Positions 8,156 through 16,143 of a DNA stretch of 64,000 bases are shown in pieces (position 1 is the stretch's first letter; each line of letters opens with the position of its first letter). This stretch comes from Loktanella sp. 3ANDIMAR09. Lineage in GTDB: Bacteria > Pseudomonadota > Alphaproteobacteria > Rhodobacterales > Rhodobacteraceae. Position numbers and translations under genes: made by a program. Location of the stretch: the NCBI RefSeq assembly GCF_001420005.1, contig NZ_LJAK01000009.1:1-64000 (forward strand), read 5' to 3'. The notes beneath the pieces are model-generated. The model was not told where the DNA came from and did not search any database. It saw only the letters and a list, made by a program, of their open reading frames with translations.

Positions 8156-10977
8156 CCCAGCCCGTCATCGACCTGTCACCCAAGGTATCGGACGAAGTGC
8201 GCAAGACGACGTGCTACATGTGTGCCTGCCGCTGCGGCATCGACGTGCACATGAAGGACGGCAAGGTCGCCTATATCGAAGGCAACCGCGACCACCCGGT
8301 CAATCAGGGCGTCCTGTGCGCCAAGGGCAGCGCCGGCATCATGCAGCACAACGCGCCGTCCCGCCTGCGCGCGCCCATGAAGCGGACAGGTCCACGCGGG
8401 TCTGGCCAATACGAAGAAATCAGCTGGGACGAGGCGCTGGACCTTGCCGTCAGCTGGCTGAAACCGATCCGGGACACCGCCCCCGAAAAACTCGCGTTCT
8501 TTACCGGACGCGATCAGTCGCAGTCGTTCACGGGCCTCTGGGCGCAGGGATTCGGCACGCCGAACTATGCCGCACACGGCGGGTTTTGCAGCGTCAACAT
8601 GGCGGCCGCGGGCATCTACACCATGGGTGGCGCATTCTGGGAATTCGGCCAGCCTGACTGGGACCGCACCAAGCTGTTCTTGCTGTTCGGCGTCGCCGAG
8701 GATCACGACAGCAACCCGATCAAGATGGGCATCGGCAAGCTCAAGGCGCGTGGTGCGCGCATGGTCGGCGTCAACCCGGTGCGGACGGGCTATAACGCCG
8801 TCGCCGACGACTGGTTCGGCGTCACCCCCGGCAATGACGGTCTGCTGATCCTGGCACTGGTGCATTGCCTGATGACCGCAGGCAAGATCGACACGGACTA
8901 TCTGGCGCGGTTCACCAATGCCAGCGTGCTGGTCAACCAGGACCCGAAATCACCGGAATACGGGCTTTTCCTGCGCGACGACGACCTGCAACCGCTGGTC
9001 ATCGACCGCAACACCGGCAAACCCGCGCCGTGGAACGGCCAAGGCGTGGACCCCTTGCTGACCGGCAAGTTGCGCCAACGCGGCACGACCCATGTCAGCG
9101 TGTTCCACCTGATGGCCGAACGCTATACCGACCCGGTTAATGCCCCCGAAAACGTGGCCGACCGCGTGGGCATTCCCGCCCCCCGCATCCGTCGCCTCGC
9201 CGCCGACATTGCGGATGTGGCGTTCAATCAGGAAATCGTGCTGGACCGGGAATGGACCGACTTTCGCGGCAAGGTGCATGCGACCATGATCGGCCGCCCC
9301 GTCAGTTTTCATGCGATGCGCGGCATCTCGGCCCATTCCAACGGGTTCCAGACCTGTCGTGCACTGCACATGCTGCAAATCCTGATCGGCGCGGTCGAAA
9401 CGCCGGGCGGCATGCGGTTCAAACCGCCCTACCCCAAACCCGCGACAGCCCACCCCAGACCACATTGCAAGGTCGTGCCCGGTCAGGCGCTGAACGGCCC
9501 ACATCTGGGCTATCCGCAGGGACCCGATGACCTGTGTCTGGCACCTGACGGCGGGCCCGCCCGCATCGACAAGGCATTCACATGGGAAAACCCGCTGTCG
9601 GCCCACGGGTTGATGCATATGGTCATTTCCAACGCCCATGCGGGCGATCCCTACAAGATCGATACGCTGTTCATGTTCATGGCGAACATGTCGTGGAATT
9701 CATCCATGAACACGCGCGGCGTGATGGAGATGCTGACCGACACGGACGACAACGGCGACTACGTCATCCCGCGGATCATCTATGCCGACGCCTACCGGTC
9801 CGAGATGGTGGCCTATGCCGACCTGATCCTGCCCGATACGACCTATCTGGAACGCCATGATTGCATCAGCCTGCTGGACCGCCCGATCTGCGAGGCGGAC
9901 GCCGCCGCAGACGCGATCCGCTGGCCCGTGGTGGAACCGGACCGCGACGTGCGCGGGTTCCAATCGGTGCTTTGCGATCTGGGCGGACGATTGGGCCTGC
10001 CGGGGTTCGTGAACGCCGATGGCAGCACAAAATACGCGAACTATGCTGACTACATCCAACAACACCTGCGGCGTCCCGGCATCGGGCCGCTGGCAGGCTG
10101 GCGCGTCGGCGAACACGGCCTTCAGCATGGGCGCGGCGATCCCAACGACAGCCAGATCGACGCCTATATCGCAAACGGCGGATTCTGGATCAAACATGTC
10201 CCGGAAGGTGCCGCCTATTACAAGCCGTTCAACCGCGCCTATCAGGATTGGGCGGTCGAGACGGGCCTCTATGATGCGCCTGCGCCCTATATCTTTCAGC
10301 TCTACGTCGAACCCCTGCGCCGGTTTCAGTTGGCGGCCGAAGGGCACGGCGACCGACAGCCCCCGGACCATTTGCGCGGCCAGATCAAGGTCACGATGGA
10401 TCCGTTGCCGATCTGGTACCCGCCGTTCGAGGACGGCCATGTCGATCCGGCCGAATACAACCTGCATGCGCTGACCCAACGGCCTGCCGCGATGTATCAC
10501 AGCTGGGGTGGGCAGAATGCCTGGCTGCGGCAAATTCACGGACATAACCCGCTCTATGTCCCGACGGCGGTCTGGGAAAAACACAAATTCAAGGACGGCG
10601 ACTGGGCACGCGTCACCAGCGCGCATGGCTCCATCACTGTGCCCGTGGCGCATCAGGCCAGCCTGAACTCCAATACCGTCTGGACCTGGAACGCCATCGG
10701 CAAACGCAAAGGCGCCTGGGCGCTGGACGAAAACGCGCCAGAGGCCACCAAGGGATTTCTGCTGAACCACCTGATCCACGAGTTGCTGCCACCCAAGGGC
10801 GACGGGCTGCGCTGGTCCAATTCCGACCCCGTCACGGGACAGGCGGCATGGTTTGACCTGCGGGTGAAAATCGAACGATCCGGCGCGCCCGCGGAATCCC
10901 AGCCTGTTCTGCCTGCACTCGATATGCCAAACCCGGACACACCCAAAACCCTGCGCTGGAAGGTCGGCAAACCATGA
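8152..10977 (+). CDS. soeA: Sulfite dehydrogenase (SoeABC) molybdopterin subunit A
   Basis: A 941-residue DMSO-reductase-family catalytic subunit. An N-terminal [4Fe-4S] site fits C-x2-C-x3-C-x27-C (Cys21, 24, 28, 56), then the bis-MGD domains follow, with the molydopterin-dinucleotide-binding fold at the C-terminus. There is no twin-arginine signal, so the enzyme faces the cytoplasm, as known for SoeA of Allochromatium and roseobacters. It oxidises sulfite to sulfate and passes electrons through SoeB and SoeC to quinone. Polysulfide or thiosulfate reductase subunits have the same build, but the missing export signal and the tpa-tauE neighbours favour Soe. The stop overlaps the next small gene as ATGA. 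Confidence 0.88.
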   Translation: MTQPVIDLSPKVSDEVRKTTCYMCACRCGIDVHMKDGKVAYIEGNRDHPVNQGVLCAKGSAGIMQHNAPSRLRAPMKRTGPRGSGQYEEISWDEALDLAVSWLKPIRDTAPEKLAFFTGRDQSQSFTGLWAQGFGTPNYAAHGGFCSVNMAAAGIYTMGGAFWEFGQPDWDRTKLFLLFGVAEDHDSNPIKMGIGKLKARGARMVGVNPVRTGYNAVADDWFGVTPGNDGLLILALVHCLMTAGKIDTDYLARFTNASVLVNQDPKSPEYGLFLRDDDLQPLVIDRNTGKPAPWNGQGVDPLLTGKLRQRGTTHVSVFHLMAERYTDPVNAPENVADRVGIPAPRIRRLAADIADVAFNQEIVLDREWTDFRGKVHATMIGRPVSFHAMRGISAHSNGFQTCRALHMLQILIGAVETPGGMRFKPPYPKPATAHPRPHCKVVPGQALNGPHLGYPQGPDDLCLAPDGGPARIDKAFTWENPLSAHGLMHMVISNAHAGDPYKIDTLFMFMANMSWNSSMNTRGVMEMLTDTDDNGDYVIPRIIYADAYRSEMVAYADLILPDTTYLERHDCISLLDRPICEADAAADAIRWPVVEPDRDVRGFQSVLCDLGGRLGLPGFVNADGSTKYANYADYIQQHLRRPGIGPLAGWRVGEHGLQHGRGDPNDSQIDAYIANGGFWIKHVPEGAAYYKPFNRAYQDWAVETGLYDAPAPYIFQLYVEPLRRFQLAAEGHGDRQPPDHLRGQIKVTMDPLPIWYPPFEDGHVDPAEYNLHALTQRPAAMYHSWGGQNAWLRQIHGHNPLYVPTAVWEKHKFKDGDWARVTSAHGSITVPVAHQASLNSNTVWTWNAIGKRKGAWALDENAPEATKGFLLNHLIHELLPPKGDGLRWSNSDPVTGQAAWFDLRVKIERSGAPAESQPVLPALDMPNPDTPKTLRWKVGKP

Positions 10978-11117
10978 AAATGACACTCCTTTTGATTGCG
11001 GCTTTCCTTGCCTTCACCATCGGCTCATTCGTCTGGTACGTGGCGACATGGTCTGACCCGGCAGCGGCCAGCATCATCTTGCCCCAAATACTCCCGCCGG
11101 AGGCGTCCGCCGCATGA
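10974..11117 (+). CDS. 47-residue single-pass membrane peptide between soeA and soeB
   Basis: The ATG overlaps the soeA stop (ATGA at 10974-10977), and its TGA overlaps the soeB ATG (ATGA at 11114-11117), so translation would run without a gap through soeA, this gene and soeB. Residues 4-26 form one hydrophobic helix (LLLIAAFLAFTIGSFVWYV region). The tail SIILPQILPPEASAA is encoded by a copy of dispersed repeat family B (11071-11106). I know no such subunit for SoeABC-type enzymes. It could be a small assembly or anchoring peptide, or simply a junction ORF kept for coupling. Confidence 0.6.
   Translation: MKMTLLLIAAFLAFTIGSFVWYVATWSDPAAASIILPQILPPEASAA
11071..11106 (+). repeat. Dispersed repeat family B, copy 1 (inside a coding sequence)
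   Basis: The motif GCATCATCTTGCCC followed by one variable base, AAATACTCCCG and CCGGAGGC. Other copies lie at 52241-52273 (same strand) and 54947-54980 (opposite strand), both between genes. This copy lies inside the 47-codon ORF and ends eight bases before the soeB ATG, where its CGGAGG can serve as the soeB ribosome site. Confidence 0.7.
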
Positions 11118-11872
11118 CGCAGCTGCCCCCCCCTTCGGACGTCAAGCTGGGTCTGGTGATCGATCTGGACACCTGCGTCGGGTGTCATGCATGTGTCGTC
11201 GCCTGCAAAGGCTGGAATACCGAAAATTACGGCGCGCCCCTGTCAGACAGCGACCCCTACGGCGCTGACCCATCCGGTACCTTTCTCAACCGCGTGCACA
11301 GCTACGAGGTGCAGCCCGCGACGGGGGCCGCCCAACAGGTGCATTTCCCGAAATCCTGCCTGCACTGCGAGGATGCGCCTTGTGTCACCGTCTGCCCCAC
11401 GGGTGCCAGCTACAAGCGCGCCGAGGACGGGATCGTTCTGGTGAACGAGGACGCCTGCATCGGGTGCAGCCTGTGCGCCTGGGCCTGCCCATATGGTGCG
11501 CGCGAACTCGACGCTGCGGCTGGCGTGATGAAGAAATGCACGCTCTGCGTTGATCGCATCTACAACGAAAACCTGCCGCAGGTGGACCGCGTGCCGGCCT
11601 GCGTCCGGACATGCCCCTCAGGGGCGCGGCATTTCGGTGATCTGGGTGATCCCGAAAGTGCTGTCAGCCAGTTGGTTGCCGAACGTGGCGGGTTTGATCT
11701 GATGCCGGAGCAGGGCACAAAGCCGGTGAACAAATACCTGCCGCCGCGCCCGCGCGATGCGGATGAAATCGACATTCTCGCGCCGCTGCTGGCTCCGGTG
11801 GCCACCGATGGCAAGGGGTTGGTCGCCTGGATCGACCGGGCCCTGTCCGCCCTGCCCGGGGGCGCGCGCTGA
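11114..11872 (+). CDS. soeB: Sulfite dehydrogenase iron-sulfur subunit B
   Basis: A 252-residue ferredoxin-like electron-transfer subunit with four cysteine groups for four [4Fe-4S] clusters: CVGCHACVVAC, CLHCEDAPCVTVC, CIGCSLCAWAC, and CTLC with CVRTC. It is of the DmsB/PsrB type and has no signal peptide, which fits a cytoplasmic complex. It passes electrons from SoeA to the membrane anchor SoeC. The stop overlaps the soeC ATG (TGATG). A GGAGG in the preceding repeat is the likely ribosome site. Confidence 0.9.
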   Translation: MTQLPPPSDVKLGLVIDLDTCVGCHACVVACKGWNTENYGAPLSDSDPYGADPSGTFLNRVHSYEVQPATGAAQQVHFPKSCLHCEDAPCVTVCPTGASYKRAEDGIVLVNEDACIGCSLCAWACPYGARELDAAAGVMKKCTLCVDRIYNENLPQVDRVPACVRTCPSGARHFGDLGDPESAVSQLVAERGGFDLMPEQGTKPVNKYLPPRPRDADEIDILAPLLAPVATDGKGLVAWIDRALSALPGGAR

Positions 11873-12741
11873 TGCATCCCGCACCTTCCGTCATCGCGTT
11901 CACGACGTTTTCAGGGTTGGGATTCGGCCTGCTGTTCTGGCTGGGACTGGGCCTGCCTGCACCGACCGGACTGGTGGCGCTGGGGTTCTATGTCATCGCC
12001 TATCTCGGCGCTGTGGGCGGGCTGCTGGCCTCGACCTTTCATCTGGGCCGCCCCGAACGCGCGGCCAGGGCACTGACCCAGTGGCGCACCAGCTGGCTGT
12101 CGCGTGAAGGCATCGCCGCCATCGTCACGCTGTTGCTGGGGGGCGTGCTGGCGCTGGGCGCAATCTTTGGCAGCTATCTTACACCGCTGGGCTGGCTGGT
12201 CAGCCTTGGATGTCTGGCGACCGTCGGCACGACGGCGATGATCTATACCCAGTTGCGCACCGTGCCGCGCTGGCGTCACTGGACCACGCCCGCACTGTTT
12301 TTCACCCTCTCACTGGGGGGCGGGGCATTGCTGGCCAATCAGGGGGTGGCGGCACTGGTCCTGCTGGCGCTGGGCGCTGTCGTGCAGATTATCGCCTGGG
12401 TCACCGGGGACACGCGATTTGACCGCTCTGGCACGACCACGGGCAGTGCAACGGGCCTGGGCGATCTGAGTGAGGTCCGCGCCTTTTTGCCACCGCATTC
12501 GGGGCCGAATTATCTGTTGCGCGAATTCGTCTATGTCGTCGGGCGCAAGCATGCCCTCACTCTGCGCGTCATCGGCATGGTTCTGGCCTTTGGCGTACCG
12601 CTGCCTATTCTCGCAATTGGTCTGACACACCTGACAGCGGGGGTCGCGGTGCTGTCACATGTGCTGGGCGTGCTGTGCCTGCGCTGGCTGTTTTTCGCGC
12701 AGGCCGAACATGTCGTGGGCCTGTATTACGGCAAGCGTTGA
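11872..12741 (+). CDS. soeC: Sulfite dehydrogenase membrane anchor C (DmsC-like)
   Basis: A 289-residue integral membrane protein with about eight hydrophobic helices, of the DmsC/NrfD-like quinone-binding anchor class. Its typical early motif STFHLGRPERA is around residues 55-65. It anchors SoeAB and hands electrons to the quinone pool. It is the last gene of the block; a GC-rich hairpin with a T run follows at once (12742-12796) and may end transcription. Confidence 0.87.
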   Translation: MHPAPSVIAFTTFSGLGFGLLFWLGLGLPAPTGLVALGFYVIAYLGAVGGLLASTFHLGRPERAARALTQWRTSWLSREGIAAIVTLLLGGVLALGAIFGSYLTPLGWLVSLGCLATVGTTAMIYTQLRTVPRWRHWTTPALFFTLSLGGGALLANQGVAALVLLALGAVVQIIAWVTGDTRFDRSGTTTGSATGLGDLSEVRAFLPPHSGPNYLLREFVYVVGRKHALTLRVIGMVLAFGVPLPILAIGLTHLTAGVAVLSHVLGVLCLRWLFFAQAEHVVGLYYGKR

Positions 12742-12796
12742 GGGGGCGCTGCCCCCGGGCTGCGCCCTCCCCCGGGATATTTTTAACCAGAAGAAG
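12742..12796 (+). repeat. Dispersed repeat family A, copy 2; possible terminator of the soe block
   Basis: The same core as at 7224-7252, here in the plus direction (CCCCCGGGATATTTTTAACC then AGAAGAAG). It is preceded by a GC-rich inverted repeat (GAGGGGGCGC...GCGCCCTC). The stem followed by ATATTTTT resembles a Rho-independent terminator for soeC. It lies in a convergent gap with the ABC ATPase gene at 12815. Confidence 0.65.
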
Positions 12797-12814
12797 GGAC
12801 CTGGGGTCGGGCCC

Positions 12815-13873
12815 CTAGCTACGGATGCGTTGGCCGCTGGATTTGTCGAACAGATAGATGCGGCTGGCGTCGATGCTGACACCCACGCGGTCGCCCAGGC
12901 TGGACCGGTGGTCGCCGCGTTCCTCGATCACCAGACGTTCGCCCGTGTCGCCCACCAGGTAGACGTAAGAGACGCCACCCAGACTTTCCGTGAGGTCGAC
13001 GGTGTGCGTATCGCCGCCGGCATCGACTGTCAAATGTTCGGCGCGCATGCCGACGTCGACGGCCCTGTCGCCGCTGGCTGTCAGCGTCAGATCAAAGGTG
13101 CCGCGCATCGCAGGCACGGTCAGTTTTCCGCCCTCAAGGGTGCCTTCCATGAAGTTCATCGCGGGGCTTCCGATGAAACCGGCGACGAACTTGTTGTCGG
13201 GATCACGGTAGAGGTCCATGGGCGCGCCGACCTGTTCGATCACGCCCTTGCGCAGGACCACGATCTTGTCCGCGAGGGTCATCGCCTCGACCTGATCGTG
13301 GGTGACGTAGATCATCGTCGCACCGATGTCCTTGTGCAGGCGGGCGATTTCGACCCGCATCTCGACCCGCAATTCCGCATCGAGGTTGGACAGCGGTTCG
13401 TCGAACAAGAATACCTCTGGTCCGCGCACGATGGCGCGGCCGATGCTGACCCGCTGACGCTGACCGCCTGACAGGGCTGCCGGTTTGCGGTCGAGGTAGT
13501 CATCGAGTTTGAGGATGCGCGATGCCTCGGCCACTTTTTCGCGGATCTCGGCCTTGGGGTGGCCGTTCATTTTCAGGCCGAACCCCATGTTGTCGCGCAC
13601 GGTCATATGCGGATAAAGCGCGTAGGTCTGGAACACCATCGCAACACCGCGATCGCTGGGGTCCAGCCGGGTCACGTCGCGGGCACCGATGTCGATCTGG
13701 CCCGATGTCGTTTCCTCGAGCCCTGCGACCATCCGGAGAAGCGTGGATTTGCCACAGCCCGAGGGACCTACGAAAACGCAGAATTCGCCATCCTCGATTT
13801 CCAGGTCGATCCCGTGGATGACCTGCGCCTCGCCGTAGGATTTCTTGACGTTTTTCAGTGTGACACCGGACAT
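12815..13873 (-). CDS. Sugar ABC transporter ATP-binding protein (UgpC/MsmK type)
   Basis: A 352-residue ATPase: Walker A GPSGCGKST near residue 38, signature LSGGQRQR, Walker B VFLFDEP, and a C-terminal regulatory OB-fold (about 240-352) typical of carbohydrate CUT1 ATPases. It energises import by the binding protein and permeases at 14791-17942. It is encoded on the opposite strand just behind the IclR regulator, only three bases apart, so both are probably one transcript divergent from the uptake operon. Confidence 0.92.
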   Translation of the reverse strand: MSGVTLKNVKKSYGEAQVIHGIDLEIEDGEFCVFVGPSGCGKSTLLRMVAGLEETTSGQIDIGARDVTRLDPSDRGVAMVFQTYALYPHMTVRDNMGFGLKMNGHPKAEIREKVAEASRILKLDDYLDRKPAALSGGQRQRVSIGRAIVRGPEVFLFDEPLSNLDAELRVEMRVEIARLHKDIGATMIYVTHDQVEAMTLADKIVVLRKGVIEQVGAPMDLYRDPDNKFVAGFIGSPAMNFMEGTLEGGKLTVPAMRGTFDLTLTASGDRAVDVGMRAEHLTVDAGGDTHTVDLTESLGGVSYVYLVGDTGERLVIEERGDHRSSLGDRVGVSIDASRIYLFDKSSGQRIRS

Positions 13874-13876
13874 GGG

Positions 13877-14683
13877 TTATTCCCCCGCTAACTTGAATTC
13901 TTGGGTGGTCTGGGCTGGAAAGCTCCAGCTTTGGGCATCGCGTGCGATGGCCTGTGCTGTATCGCGCACACGCGGGGCGAGCGCCTCCAGTGCGGCCAGC
14001 GACGTGCGCTGCGTTGTGCTGGTGACGGAAACCGCACCCAGCACGCGTCCATTGTCGCTGATCACCGGAAGCGCCACGCAGATGATCCCGGGTTCGTGTT
14101 CTTCGCGGTCAAAGGCAAAGCCATCCGCGCGAATCGCCCCGATTTCCCGTTCCAGCGCCGCGGCCGTCGTGATCGTCTGCGGCGTGAAACGATGGAACGA
14201 TTGTTGCGACATCACGTTCTGGGCCTGATCGTCGGGCAGATGGGCCAGCATCACCTTGCCCACGCCCGTGCAATAGACGGGACCGACACGTCCAGCCTGA
14301 CTGTACATCGGCACCGGTTCGGCCGCGTTGCGTTTATCGAGATACAAGACCTGCCCTGCGTCGATTTGCGCCAGGTGCACGGTTTCGCCGGTTTCCGCAC
14401 TGAGTTTCTGGATATGTGGACTTGCGACCTGCACCAGCGACGATTGCGCCCAGGCCGTATGCGCAAGCCGCACCAGCCGTGCACCGGGTGAATAGGTCTG
14501 CCGCTCGGCGTCGAATTGCAGCATGCCCTGATGCGTCAGCGTCTGCATCAGACGGTAAAGCGTGGGTTTGGGGTAATCCGCACGTTCCAGCACCTCGGAG
14601 AACCGGACAGGCCGGCCGAAATCTGCAACCTGGTCCAGCACGTCCAGCGCCTTGCCGACGGTGCCATCGCGTCGTGTCGTCAT
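13877..14683 (-). CDS. IclR-family transcriptional regulator of the galactoside regulon
   Basis: A 268-residue regulator. An N-terminal winged helix-turn-helix (about residues 8-70, with the segment PKPTLYRLMQTL) is followed by the IclR effector-binding domain (about 80-255). GGAGG precedes the ATG. It is divergent from the sugar-binding protein gene, and a palindrome in the shared 107-bp gap is its likely operator. It probably responds to galactose, galactonate or a later pathway intermediate; the effector is not visible in the sequence. Confidence 0.88.
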   Translation of the reverse strand: MTTRRDGTVGKALDVLDQVADFGRPVRFSEVLERADYPKPTLYRLMQTLTHQGMLQFDAERQTYSPGARLVRLAHTAWAQSSLVQVASPHIQKLSAETGETVHLAQIDAGQVLYLDKRNAAEPVPMYSQAGRVGPVYCTGVGKVMLAHLPDDQAQNVMSQQSFHRFTPQTITTAAALEREIGAIRADGFAFDREEHEPGIICVALPVISDNGRVLGAVSVTSTTQRTSLAALEALAPRVRDTAQAIARDAQSWSFPAQTTQEFKLAGE

Positions 14684-14699
14684 GGATCATCCTCCCGTG

Positions 14700-14728
14700 T
14701 TGACACGTTAGCGGCTCTGCGCTTTAGT
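14700..14728 (+). promoter_or_regulatory. Candidate promoter of the galactoside uptake operon
   Basis: A consensus -35 TTGACA (14700-14705), a 17-bp spacer and TTTAGT (14723-14728). The predicted start near 14735 is just upstream of the IclR-type palindrome, which suits repression by a bound regulator. Confidence 0.5.
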
Positions 14729-14744
14729 ATCAATATCCAAAACC

Positions 14745-14765
14745 AAGTTTCAAATAATGGAACTT
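14745..14765. promoter_or_regulatory. Candidate IclR-family operator
   Basis: A 21-bp inverted repeat with outer arms AAGTT and AACTT, inner CA and TG symmetric, and an AT-rich centre. It is the only strong palindrome in the gap between the divergent IclR gene and the binding-protein gene, and it lies downstream of the candidate promoter. Confidence 0.5.
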
Positions 14766-14790
14766 ATCGGAAAGCATCTGGGAGGATATC

Positions 14791-16041
14791 ATGCGTTCCA
14801 TCATCAAGACTTCATTCGCTGCGGCTGTTGCGGCAGCCATCGCCAGCACGGCAAGTGCCGAACTGACCGGCGAGCTGAAAATCATTTCGGACATGTCGAA
14901 CCCCGCACCGCGTGCGGTGATGGAAGGCATGGTCGCCGATTTCCAGGCGATGAACCCCGACCTGGACATCGAGCTGACGATCGTCGACCGCGAGGCGTGG
15001 AAAACACAGATCCGCAACGCGCTGGGTGCCAACCCGCCGGACGTCGTCAACTGGTACGCCGCCAACCGCATGCGTCCCTATGTCGATGCGGGCCTGTTTG
15101 CCGACATCTCGGACCTGTGGGCCGAAGAGCAGTTCGCAGCGCTGGAATCCACCAAGGGTGCCATGACGCTGGACGACAAGCAGTGGGGCGTGCCCTACAC
15201 CTACTACCAGTGGGGCGTTTACTACCGCAAAGACATCTTTGAAGAGCTGGGCCTGTCCGAACCCACCACCTGGGAAGAAGAGCTGGCAAACTGCCAGGCG
15301 ATTCTGGACAGCGGGCGCAAGTGCTACACCATCGGGACCAAGTTCCTGTGGACCGCTGGCGGCTGGTTCGACTACATCAACAGCCGCACCAACGGCTATG
15401 ACTTCCACATGCAGCTGGCCCGCGGCGAAGTCGAATGGACCGACGAGCGCGTGCGCCAGACATTCGCCAACTGGCGTCAGCTGATCGACATGGGCGCGTT
15501 CATCGACGACCACCAGACCTACAGCTGGCAAGAGGCCCTGCCCTTCATGCTGAACGGCGAGGCCGCATCCTACCTGATGGGCAACTTTGCCGTGGCAGCC
15601 TTCCGCGAAGGCGGTCTGACCGATGACCAGCTGGATTTCTACCAGTTCCCCAAGATCAACCCCGACGTGGACTACGCCGAGGACGCACCGACCGATACGT
15701 TCCACATCGCATCGGGTGCGGAAAACATGGACAACGCCAAGGCGTTCCTGCGTTTCGTGACCTCCGCCGAAAACCAGACCAAGATCAACGCGGGCGACGC
15801 GCTGGGTCAGCTGCCGGTGAACTCTGAGGCGTCGATCGGCGACGACAAGTTCCTGCAGGAAGGGTTCGAGATGCTGTCCAGCAACGCATCCGGCGGCATC
15901 ATGCAGTTCTTTGACCGCGACTTTGACGCCGAAATGGCATCTGTCGGCATGGAAGGCCTGCAGGAATTCATGGTGTTCCCGGATAACCTGGATGACATCC
16001 TGATGCGTCTGGAAGAAACACGCGCGCGCATCTACCAGTAA
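14791..16041 (+). CDS. Sugar ABC transporter substrate-binding protein
   Basis: A 416-residue family-1 extracellular solute-binding protein with a signal peptide (residues 1-23, ending ASA). GGGAGGA precedes the ATG. It delivers a carbohydrate, probably an alpha- or beta-galactoside given the downstream GH36 and GH42 enzymes, to the permeases at 16144 and 17094. A stable hairpin follows the stop and may raise the level of this transcript relative to the permeases. The exact ligand cannot be read from the sequence. Confidence 0.9.
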   Translation: MRSIIKTSFAAAVAAAIASTASAELTGELKIISDMSNPAPRAVMEGMVADFQAMNPDLDIELTIVDREAWKTQIRNALGANPPDVVNWYAANRMRPYVDAGLFADISDLWAEEQFAALESTKGAMTLDDKQWGVPYTYYQWGVYYRKDIFEELGLSEPTTWEEELANCQAILDSGRKCYTIGTKFLWTAGGWFDYINSRTNGYDFHMQLARGEVEWTDERVRQTFANWRQLIDMGAFIDDHQTYSWQEALPFMLNGEAASYLMGNFAVAAFREGGLTDDQLDFYQFPKINPDVDYAEDAPTDTFHIASGAENMDNAKAFLRFVTSAENQTKINAGDALGQLPVNSEASIGDDKFLQEGFEMLSSNASGGIMQFFDRDFDAEMASVGMEGLQEFMVFPDNLDDILMRLEETRARIYQ

Positions 16042-16048
16042 TCAATGA

Positions 16049-16075
16049 CCGACGGCGCGGGCCAGCCCCGCGCCG
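16049..16075 (+). promoter_or_regulatory. Intercistronic RNA hairpin after the binding-protein gene
   Basis: A perfect 11-bp stem GACGGCGCGGG/CCCGCGCCGTC with a five-base loop, eight bases after the stop. There is no T run, so it is not a full terminator. It is more likely a 3'-end stabiliser or partial attenuator between the binding protein and the permeases. Confidence 0.6.
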
Positions 16076-16143
16076 TCAACCCATTCGCAAGCGGCGATTG
16101 CCGCCGTTTTCGCATGTGTTGAACAGGTCCAAAGGTGCCACCA

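Noticed and set aside
7224-12796. The sulfonate/sulfite block as a recent genomic island
   Set aside because: Codon use and GC resemble the neighbours, there is no integrase or tRNA boundary, and the flanking elements are short intergenic repeats that probably have many copies elsewhere.
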